This document shows, piece after piece, positions 11,701 to 23,700 of a stretch of DNA of 64,000 bases (positions within the stretch are counted from its first letter, which is position 1; the number at the start of each line of letters is the position of its first letter). Both the position numbers and the translations under genes were made by a program. Below the pieces are notes generated by a model. It saw nothing but the letters and a program-made list of their open reading frames with translations, did not search any database and had not been told where the DNA came from. The DNA is from Sinonovacula constricta (lineage: Eukaryota; Mollusca; Bivalvia; Cardiida; Solecurtidae), in the NCBI GenBank assembly GCA_007844125.1, contig CM017563.1:13802325-13866324 (forward strand), in the 5' to 3' direction.

Positions 11701-14700
11701 CAGCTGGAAGACCTTCCCACATTAAGTCCTTAGCCCTGACCAAGACTCACCAGTATGTGGTGAGAGGCAGTTACCAATCGGCGACTCTACCACTACGATA
11801 AGAGCGCCCCCAAAAATGAATGTTCCCAAACTGTTGGATTCCACCTTAAGGTGTTGATATGTTATCACATAGAAGGCAGCACTTTACCTAAATCTGCTTC
11901 AAGTTCACCAAGCAACTGTATAACTGCATATGGCCATAAGTAGTGAGAGCCTATAATAGAGATACATAAAAGTGTAAGAGCGTGGTTTTTGTGTGGTTGC
12001 TAGTTCGGATGCAAGATGGACCCTTTTGTCTCTTTGATGTCTTAAGATCAGATTCTGGTAGCCTCATAGTGGGAAGTTTATTCTTCCAGCGTTCATTGCA
12101 AGCATTGAACATGCCGATTCTGTAGTTAAGTGTGGGCAATTCGACTTTTTTCATCAGGCTCCCTAAACAATTGTTTGTTTGTTGTTAATGGGTTAGAGTT
12201 AGTGAGCACTTCGTAGGCTGGAAATGTCATCTTGACGTAGCTTTTCTTGATCTAAATGTATGGAGGATATAACCTACTTAGGTTATAAGGGGCTTAAGTT
12301 ATTAGGAAGATTTTCCTGTTATCCTTTTATGGTAAGAAAGTTTATTCATTAATATAAGCTAGAATTGGTCAGAACTATAGTATTGAATTATTATTGATTG
12401 AAGCTATTTCCTCTGGGTTTTTTTAACTTTTGTTTTAAATGTTCAGTTACTTTCACTTAAACACAGATATTAACATAACAAAAGTTGCAAAAAATGATAG
12501 TGGTATAGGTCCCTTGCTTAAGTTAAAACAAAGATAAAAGTATAGTTTTGTTACATACATATACAATCCTTTGACATATTTTTTCTTACTTAGTATATTT
12601 CAACTGTTTCCCATAGGTTTCATTAACTTGTTGACATTCGTTTACTAGGTATAAGATGAATAAGCAATGAAAATATGATGTGAATTAAAGGCTATTACAC
12701 AACAAAATGTACAGTCCAGAACAAGAGATCAACCTACACTGTATTAAGATAAAAGTAGTTCCACGACTGGTCAGCCCGGTGTCAGTATAATGTGACTAGG
12801 TGTGGTATCATGCCATGTGTTCATGGCCTGCTATTCGCAGTGAAAGCTGCACTATATCTGCTTCAAGTGGACACTGTCTTCAGATAACTGAAACTTTGGT
12901 AGTAGGACTATAAAACAAACAAACAAACAGTTAGCTACAGATTTTTAATTGTGTGTGTGTTTATAGCCCAACTTTGGAAAGTATTAAGAAGTTTGTTCTG
13001 GAATGGAGTTAATAACTGTGAAGTGGCATGATTGAGGGTATTATTTATTTTTAAGTGGTGGCTGTAATATTAACCTGTACAATGAAAATATAATACAGCA
13101 CTGATGCTAACCATATATCTGAGTAATGGTTCTACCCAGCAAGTGGGAAGTCAATGAAATTAATATAAGTTGAAAGAACTTGTTTCCCCATTGACGTCGA
13201 ATAAATAGGTTTTTACTAAACTCTGATCAGCACCGTATGACCTATAAAGTGTCGGTGTGCCAGAAAAACCCAAAAAACAAACTAAACTCTGATCATGTCT
13301 CATGTTAATCACTTGAGTAATAAATTGCTTAAAAAATACATGCAAATACCTGCAAGGTTTTCATCATTACATTACATTACAGTGCTTGACTTCCTTAACT
13401 CGTTACATGTTGTTTGTTTACATAGCTTTTGATTGGCCTTTTGTCAGCTGTGTTATCAGATATGTTGGTAAAATCAATCAAATAATCTGTCATTTGTGTT
13501 TTTTGTTTGTTTTTTTTGCTTCTGCTGAAATATTAGTATTCGCTAGTGTGATAGTCATTTTAAAAGTACATTAGATTTCAATTTAGCTGTAATTAGCTAT
13601 TTGGTGTTAATTTGCTTTCAAAAATGATAAGCATAGCATAATATGTCTCAAATACCCACCCAGGATCATTATGGTGACTTAAATAATACTATAAGCTAAA
13701 CTGATTTAAATATGTACATTTATAACGGATAATGTCTTACAGAGAAAGTGATTATAAAACCAAACGTGATCATATACTAGTAAACAGTTACATATGATTG
13801 GTTCAAATACTGTTGAAGGGGTCTGGGCCATAGTGGGTGCCGATGTGGTGCCAGGGTGGGGCCTGGGCAGGGCAAGGTGTTTTGTCGGGGGGATGGGGCA
13901 AGGTGAAGGGTGGGGGCATTATATAGCAGTCACATTGTCCAATTGTACTTCAGTCTACCATTTCTATGTCACAGCCACAATGCCAATATTATTTACAGTA
14001 CTTCAAACTTCACCATCTTGCATAGATGGATCTAGTGGACACTCACTGATTTTATAACTCCTCTGCTTCCCATGGCCTCTAACTGCAGGTGTTTGAGTCC
14101 CAGATGGAGTGAGACCTTATGTTCGGTGCACCGGTGGTTCTACTCAGACATTTGTTTATGGTCTTCATTCACCAATTTTATCTCAACATGAGGGGCAGTT
14201 GTGGCATAGTGATAGAGTCACCAATTTGTAACTCCTCTGACCACTTAGCCTCTCACCACGTGGGTTTGAGTATTGGGGTGGAGGACTTAGAGTGGTAAGG
14301 TTTCAAGCTGACCTGTGGTGTGCCAGTGGTTCTACCAGACATTTGTCTTGGGTCTTCCTCCACCAAAATAGCAGGATGTTGCTATAATGATTATAATTGG
14401 TTGATGCCGTGTATTTTAAAAATAAAACAATTATTTGAGCATTGCTAATTAACCATATTTGTGTTGCTGGGTTGTATTTAATAGATAACAAAATACAAAC
14501 TGAATTATCCTTGAACATATGGTACACATTACATTTACAGTTGCAATCATTAAGATCAAGGTCATATTAAGGTCATATTGAAGGTCAAATTTAAGGTCAT
14601 AGCATCTTCAGGGACACATACATTGCTTCAAGTGAAATTTCTTGTTTCAGTATGTCCCACTGATGAATTTCATGTCATTTCTTGAATTTTTTGTCATTTG

Positions 14701-17700
14701 TTTAAATTACATTGCAATGGTTTACTAGTAGAGATTGTTTGTGTCTATTTTTGTTGATTTACTGTGTTTAGAACATGTCATACATTCATTGCAAAATGAT
14801 CACTCGAACAGAAACATTTGCTACTATAAATAGCAAAGTCCCGTGCCTCTTGCAGAAATGTAAGTGGACCCTTGACAGATCTTTACCATTATTTTTGGTG
14901 TTGTCTATATCTATACTCGGACTGTTGTAATCTACCATGCTTCTAGTACATGTGTGGTTACTTGGCACGCACGTCTTTTTCTCCTGGTTGCATTCTTGAT
15001 GTGGTTACAAAAAAGCCGATATAAAGCTCATTTTCGCCTAAGAAATATCATAATTTACAGATAGACAGTTGGTGATTGTTAATTGGACTGATTTGTCTTG
15101 AATTTGTTGATTGACTAACAGCTAAACAGTTTCATTGTTGTTTTTGTTGTTGGATTTAGCTAGCAACAGTCAGTATTGTTAAAATTTTAGAGGAATGTGT
15201 ATTAAAGTTCATATGGCGACATACAAATTTGAGAAATTTGGAATGAGGATAGATCTTCTGCTGTTATTTGTAAGAATGTTGTTTTTTTTGCTTTTGTTTT
15301 CTTTTGGATATAGTACAAACCTTTGATAGCTATGGTTCCTTTAAAATATCAAGTATTGTAAATAGTTCTTAAAATTATGTCAGTCCTAATGAAATTTCAG
15401 AATAACTTGAGTACATATAATAAAGAAGTAATGAATACCTTGGTTATTATCTTTTATTTTATTTCTTTTTAAATTAGCTTTTTGTCCTCCTCATGATGTC
15501 TCATTATATAACATGAACTGTAGTGATACACACCTCCTTAAGCCAGACTCCTTGTCAATATGCAACTAATTCAATGCAATCTGAGCGCATTGAAGTCTAG
15601 TAATAAAACATAACGCAGAGCACAAAAAAAATATAACTTGTGTTCCTGTCCATGCTTTACTTGTTATCATTGTTTTTAATCTCTTTAAAGGTTTTGCACA
15701 TCTATTGTTTGGCCATACATGTATGTTTCATACCATGCTAGACTCTTGTTGTTTTTTTTATTGGAAATTTGCATTCTTGATGTTGTCTTAGTAAACTGAT
15801 ATTTCATTCCCTTTTTAAGGATAATATGTCCTTGATTATTATTTAGCAATTAGCATTATGCTTCTTTTTGCATTTTACAAATTCATTCACCTTGGACTTT
15901 CTTCTCACGACAGATTGAAGACAACTTGACATTTGCTGAGGCATTATGGGATCACATCACCATGGATCCAGAAGAGCTGGCATTTCGAGCCCAGGATGTC
16001 ATCGAGATCCTGGACATGTCGGATAAGGACTGGTGGTTTGGCGTCATAGATGACCGAGAAGGATGGTTTCCCGCCACCTTCGTCAGAGTGAGTGTTCTTC
16101 ATCCTCAATAGTTTCCATGTGATGTCATAGGCACTGATAAGGCTGTTTAATGCAGCCATCTTTGAGGCAGAAGTAAATGTAGGCCAAAATCGGGAAATAA
16201 GGCCTGTTTAAAACTCACCACTGTTTTTATTTTTCGGTTTATTTTGCTGAATTTTATATCAAATTTAACAGCTTTTTTTAAAGTATTTTAAACATCAAAA
16301 CTATATTTTGATATTTTAAAATGTAAAAAAAATACAACCAGAGAAGATACACTATTCATTTTGTTTAAGGTTGAGCCCATAATTTAATTTATTTCTGTTT
16401 AATAATTCTTTGTGCATTTATTAATTTTAAAAATATTGTATATGGGGTCTTCATACATCTTTCTCTTTCAATAATAGATTCACACCACCAATATTACCAT
16501 AATTGTGTCAATGCAATATAATCAAAAGCACAATCAGATCAAGTCATTTTAATCAGAAACTTAAAAATATAAATACTAATATTTTAGATTATTGAACTTA
16601 AAAATGTAAATAATTATTAATATTTTAAATTATATTTTCTGCTTCAATAAAGCTTTCTGTTTGAACAATGACAAATGAATTCTTAATTTTCTGTACTTAG
16701 ATTAAGAAATAAGTAATAAAATCACACACCCATTATGTTTAAAATTACATTCACTCCTTATAATCTCCTATTTTATCACCTACATTATCTCCCTTGATAG
16801 TTACGAGTAAACCAGGACCAAATGGATGAAGAAGAAGAACTAGAACTAACCATGCAGCACGATGTGAGTTTGAGTCCAAAACAGCGCCGCATTAGCATGT
16901 TCAACAAGAACCAGGCCCGAACCAATGTTGTGAATGAGATTATCAATGCAGAACGAGAATATGTGAAGCATTTGAAAGATGTTGTTGAGGTACGATATTT
17001 AATTGTTATCGTTACACATCCAGCACATTGGCAAAACTGATTAAGTCTTAATGAAAATTGTAAAATTATAAAATGAACTCAAATTCAGCATTTAAATTTA
17101 AAATTTAAAAAATAAATGCCAACTTTACAGAAAAATGTTTACAAAATGTATGTTTAATTTCCTAGAATCAAACTTTCAAGATTTAAAGTGAATTTCTTTC
17201 CACTTAGTTTCTGTTCATATTTAAATCATATTAAGGTGAAATTGACATTTGATGAAAATCACTAAGGATAAAATAACTTGCGATATAAAAATCTCTTGAT
17301 CTTTGAGTGGTATCAACATAAAATGATAAATACTGACTAAATATTTAGCAGTATAGAAATATTTTTATGTTCATGGATAATTTATCTGATCAGCTGCAAT
17401 TTTTTATTTTGTTTCTGATGATAATGTAGTGCTTATATGTTCTATTTTTTTATAATATCTGCTGAAAAGTAAAAAAGAATTCCTTATCTTTTACCCTAAA
17501 CTTGCTGCATTTGATTATAAGTCTTAAGAATAAGAATAATCACAAGAATAATTCTTATTCATCTTCTAACACTGACAAGCAAAGATGCTGAGTCATATTA
17601 CTAGATAGCAGCAAATAGTGTGGATCCTGATCATACATTTCCCAGCAGGGAGCTGGCTGATCTGGATCTATACTATTTACCAATGATATATAAATATGTT

Positions 17701-20700
17701 GTAACATAGTTAATTGCTTATTATATGGGACTTTTACTTGGAAGGTGGGGACTGCAATGATTTGTGTAAGCTAACACTATTTTCATCATGATCGCAGGGC
17801 TATATCGTGCATGCTCGGAAGCGTAAGGAGATGTTTCCTCAGGAGAGGATAGAGCTCATCTTCGGTAACTTGGAAACCATCTACACATTTGCCCAGAAAT
17901 TCCTGGAACAACTGGAGCAGTGTATTGACGAAATTCCACATCTCAGTGAGATCGGCCAATGCTTCCTAGATAATGTAAGTGTCTTCTGTTTCTTTATTTT
18001 TGTTTGCTTTAAAAACAAATCAGAGGCACAATTGTCCTTTGACCGGACGTTGTAGCGCAATCTGTAGAGTGTCGGCTGCAGGTATGGGAGGACCCGGGTT
18101 TGATCCCGGACTGCAACATACCAGTCATTAAAATGGTTGTTGTATAGCTCCATTGCCAATGCTTAAGCAAATATAAGGGTAGTTCCACGACTGGTTGGAC
18201 ACGTGTCAGGATAATGTGACTAGATGTGATATCATGTGTTCACGACATACTATGCAGCACTATATCTGCTTCAATTTAACACCGTCTCCACATAGCTGAA
18301 ATACTGTTGGTGGGGCGATAAATTCAATAAACATAAAACAATTGTCATACTTATGCTGATGTTCAAGTAATTGGTGGACTAAGTCCAAAAGACAAGTCTA
18401 GGTAGAACCACTGGTGCTCAGTATGTCAGAAGGAAGGAGTCTTCTGTGAAAAATCTTGCACTGACAGGGACTTGAACTCATATTTTTAGCCATTTTGATG
18501 GCATAAGTTGGTGACTAAACAATTGTCCATTGTCACCTCTGCTTCTTATAGTGCTGTCTGTGTGTTTATCTTTTTTTTCTGGCTGGTTCTCTTACTTTTT
18601 TTTATTTTTTATTTCTTGATTTCCAAAGTAACTGAGATTTGTTTTAATGATAGATATTTTGTTTTAGATAGTCACCTTTGGATTTTTATGACATGTAAAG
18701 AGAAAGTAAGATAATTTATTCTTTTACAAAAAAAAGATAGCAATAAATGTATTGATAATTTTGTCTACACTGAAGACATTTTTTTTTCAACAGGTTCGGG
18801 GGTTCGAGATCTACTCTGACTACTGTAACAACCATCCCTCTGCCATTGAGGAGCTTAAAGAACTGTGCAGGGACTCCAAATACAAGCACTTCTTCGAGGT
18901 AGGTTGTTGATACTGGATCATTTTAATATAGGCTTAGGTTAAGAGTATTTTTTGTTTTTAAATCCATCATGCAACACAATTTTGTTAATTATATCTACAG
19001 CCAACTTTTATTGGTTTTGGACGGTTCAAGACAGTTGCCTGGGTAGAACCACTGGCACATCATAGGTCAGATGTTGAACCAGCCTGATCAAGATTAAACT
19101 ATATGCAGCCCCTATGGAGTTGCAGGATTTCAGAAAATGTCTATTTTTTTCATATTTTCTAATGTTAGACCATATTGTTTCATGTGTTAATTTGTCAGAA
19201 ATTCAACATTTTAAGATATGTAACTGCTTGAATCTGTATTAGTTTTATAGAAATGCTGCTCATGTTTCTCAGTTGTTAAATGCTTTACAGCCACATAACA
19301 TTGCAATTTAGATTTTTAATTTTTAATTTTATTACTATTTTCACTTCTGTAATTTACTTATTATGTTTCTCTTACATTATATTTGAACTAACATTTTAAC
19401 AATAAATATTATTTCTGTTAACCAGGTAAAACCATATGATCATATTTAGAGATATAAAATTCTTTCAGTAAATTTCATTTAATCCTAAACTCTTTCAGGC
19501 ATGCCGTCTACTTCAAGAGCTAGCAGAGATCCCACTGGAAGGGTTCCTGCTGACGCCCGTACAGAAGATCTGCAAGTACCAGCTGCAGCTCGGAGAGCTC
19601 CTTAAGTACACACCCCCTGACCACGCTGATTACACATTAGTCCGTGATGCGCTCGTGGCCATGCGGAAGATTGCTACCCTGATCAATGAGAGAAAACGTA
19701 AAATGGAGAGTATAGAGAAGATAGCTGCATGGCAGCACTCTGTTGTTGATTGGGAGGTAAGCTGCACTATTACTTTTTTACTTGGCATATTATTTTTTTT
19801 AACTTGGCATATATTTTTTTATAACAGACACATTGTTTGACCTTCTTCAAAATGATTTTTTAATATAATAAAATTTTAAATATGAAAAGAATGCAAATAA
19901 CATTGTTTGACAATTATTTGCAAAAAATTTTAATAAAATCATTGATTGGTTTTTGAAAGGCTGTAGTGAGTGTCTCTCTGCTCCACTGTTTCTTAATATT
20001 TACATGTTTTAGGTTGTTTTTTATTATCCATTAAAACTGGTACGAGTTTTATGAACAACTTTAAGCATATCCTGTGTTATGATTTTGATAAATTTCCAGC
20101 GTCTCTTAAATGTATCAGTTTACTTCGGTTAAAGTTGGGCCCAAGACAAGACTTGGTTCAATTTGTATTGAATTGTTTCATAATGATTATATTTGTTCAC
20201 AAGCTTTAGTTTGGCATTAAAATAACATTGCTATAAAATTGTTTTGTGTATTTCAAACAATGATTTAAAAATATCCCCCATTATGTTTCAGAGGGGAGAT
20301 TACTCTTATTTACTTTAAAAATACATTAGAATTATCTCCCTTGTTTTTTCACTCTGTACAATAATTATATATCCTGTATTGATATTATGGCCTTACTTTT
20401 TATACCTTTATGACCTTTTATAAAGCCAAGATTGTCACTTGTTACTTGTTAAATAAAAATGAAAAAGGAGTTACATTGTATGATCATATTTGGAGAATAA
20501 ACAGACTAACAATGCAACATTATCTTTATTCATTTCAGGGTGAAGATTTGCTGACGTGTAGTTCAGAGCTGATCTTCTCAGGGGAGGTAAATAAGATCAA
20601 CACAGCTGGCTGGTCCCAGGAACGATATTTCTTCCTGTTCGACCATCAACTCATCTACTGCAAGAAGGTAGGAGCAACTTATATAAAACATTGTTTCCAG

Positions 20701-23700
20701 TTTTTTTATTACTGAGAATCTTATTGATAATTAATATGTCTTATTGGAATTATCATGTAGTGTTTTTTATGACTAGTTTTTACCTTTCTTTTTGAAAAGA
20801 TTAACATATTTTTATGTAAAAATCACATATCCTTTAAACATTTGTTGTTGTTTTTCAATTTGGCATTTTATTAAAGTTTTCAAAATAATAATAAGATTTG
20901 TTATATTGAAAAAAAGAAAAAATATCATTTAATGTTTTTAACCACATTATTATAGTGTATGTTGTATTTAGAGCATTATAAAAGCATCTTACTGAAATAG
21001 TCTTCCATATTTATTTAACAGAATCTTTAAAAAATAATCAAATTTTTGCGGTGTTACACTGTCATGTCACTAACATTTCCTTTTTCACTAATAGTTGCTT
21101 CACTCTTCCTTACTGTTATTCACTTTCTAGGAGTTCCTGAAGAGACACTTGTTCAGCTACAAGGGGCGTATAGACATAGATCAGTGTGAGGTAGTTGATG
21201 TCCCAGATGGCAAGGACACACAGTATAACGTCACGGTGAAGAATGCATGGAAAATTCACGAGGTACACAAGGACAAGTGGTATCTGCTGTATGCCAAGAC
21301 AGCAGCACTGAAGGAACGATGGCTCAAAGCTCTGCAAGATGAGAGGAAACGTGTTCAGGAGGATAGAGATAATGGTATGTTAATGAATGAAGTTTAATGA
21401 TTTAAACATTACTGTTGAGTAAAACAGGGATAATGGTTCGCAAATGGCTGATGTTTAAAGATAAAAATTCAAGACTGCTGAGTTAAACAGAGATATTGGT
21501 TTAGAAATGGCCAATGTTTAATGAAAACAATTTAATGATGAACCATTAGCTGTTGAGTAAAACAATGATAACCGTTTTCTTAAAAGACGTTTTATGCATT
21601 ATACAGCTTTTGTAATAAAAACATTACTTACGAGTAAAACAGCGATAGTGGTTTGTATTTAATTAATAAAACCAATATAATGAAACATGTTCATTAATGA
21701 ATATGAAATGTCTCTCTGACAAATAAATAGTCATTTAAGTGCTACTTTGAAGCAGTCACTGTTATAGGTCATCATCTGTATAGGTCATCTGTATGATGTC
21801 TTTAACCAGATGGGGCAAATAGCATGGTGCACTACTACCTTTGTATATATAAATTGATATAAATCAGTGGTACATTTGTTCATATTGTATAAATATTTTG
21901 ACTGTGTCTGGAATGGCCATTAGAAAGAAATTAAAACATTGGCTGGTTCAAAACCTTTGTTTAAATTTCTAAGTTAATTAAACTTACATTTACCATGTCG
22001 TAAGGCCCTATTCTATCTTTTACTCTTAACGTTGATAGACACTGCTTTACTAGAAGCCCCCAAAAGCTTCTACCTGTCATTTCTAATGTTGACATACTGG
22101 TATTGGTTTTGTCTTTTTTGATTTTGCACCTTAATGCAACCGTGGTTTATGTCTTTTTACAGTCACGACAACGGTATTACTCAATTGTATGTTATGCTTA
22201 AGTTGTATCATCAAAGCAACACATAGAACATACTAATATAATTTTTGTCATATGTACCATCATGGAGTTATTTAATGTTTATATTTGCTTTTGTTAGTAT
22301 GTTGTGTTCATATACAAAAACAAAACATATATGTTCAAATACAGACCAAATTCCTGGTTTTATGTAGTATAAAGACAGCAAGTTAGAGCATATTCTTGGT
22401 TTTACTTTTACAGATTTCTGTGTGCCCGACCATTGGAAGCAGTCAGTACTCAACAAAGTCCGCTCTCAGTCTAGTCTTAAAGGTAGGTAAACACTGCAAG
22501 CTTTTGTTAATTTTTGTACCTGTTTTAAATAAAGTACAGCTGCCGTGATAAGTACAGGAAAAGATAATTGTGATAGGAGGCTCAAGCACTGTCAAGCTTT
22601 AATGGTGGAAGTCTTACAACTGATCAGCCTTCACCTGGTCAGTTGGTGTCATTATTTTGTATGTAAAGTTTTTTAGCCGAACTGTGGTTTGACAAATAAA
22701 TAGTGAATCTGTTTTTGGCTGTTTAAATATTGTGGGGTCCAATGGATATGTGCCATATCAATCATGAGAATGAAAGTTCATGCTGTCTACTTTAGTATTT
22801 TGCTAATTAGAAAAAAAATGTTATTTTTAATGTATTAATCATGGAAGCAATTAATTATTGTTTCACTTTACAAAAATGTTTGTAGCTTACCTTTTATCAT
22901 TGTGTTTTGCATTCTCCAGACAGACAACCCTTTATCTGCTCTGTGAGTCAGATATTTATCCTAAACAAGCACAGTAAATGGCAGCCCTTAAGAACGTGAA
23001 CACGTGGCTTCAAATCCCATTCATGTTGACTTAATGTCAGAAGGTCTTTAAGCTGCCCTGCGGTGTGCTAGTGTTTCTACACTGATTTTTCATCGTTGTC
23101 AACCACAAAAGCTGGATGTAACTATAATTACCATAATTGGTTGCTATAATGTTTGTTTATTGGGTTTATTGTCCCACCAACAGTATTTTAGTTATCTGGA
23201 TATGGTGTTCACTTGAAGCAGATATAGTGCAGATATAGTGCTGCCTTCTCTTTGTATAGCACCTGACGTGGTATCACACCCAGTCTTATTATCCTTGACA
23301 CTGGGTCAACCAATCATGGAACTACTCTTATATTTGCTAGAGCGTTAGCAAGCGAGCTATACCACTACAATTTTTTATGACTTTGGCAAGTTGTGGCCTG
23401 GGTTCGAACCCGGATCCTCCCATACCTGGAGCTAATGTTCTACTTATTGCATCTTTGTAATGTTTTTCAAAAACTAAACAAAAACAAACTTAATAATGTG
23501 ATGTTTTGAAGTGACCATTGCTTAGATGTTTCAGATATTTTAACACTTTTTGTTACCTTTATATTGAATTGTGTTCACAGATAAGCACAGCAGTCGAGGT
23601 TCATATGGCCCTGGATATCAGAAGGACATCAAAGACTTCACCTACTCAACACTACCACGGCGTGTTCGAAATCAGAAACAGGACAAGAAAAAAGGATGGT

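Larger units (their letters stand above)
10062..15913 (+). other. RhoGEF intron c
   Basis: At 5.85 kb this is the longest intron in the supported gene. It contains the 147-bp tandem triplet (10716-11157), SINE family-B copies at 11625-11812 (-), 14020-14165 (+) and 14195-14415 (+), an interrupted family-A SINE at 12480-12929, a G-rich tract (13853-13917) and the AAGGTCA cluster (14558-14599). From 14600 to 15913 I recognise nothing else. Confidence 0.75.
17975..18793 (+). other. RhoGEF intron f
   Basis: Contains a family-A SINE (18043-18338, +) and a family-B SINE (18355-18515, -) side by side. The rest is T-rich. Confidence 0.75.
22483..23580 (+). other. RhoGEF intron k
   Basis: Contains a family-B SINE fragment (22968-23150, +) and a family-A SINE (23151-23460, -). 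The distal part, from about 23070, is included in the segmental duplication. Confidence 0.75.
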
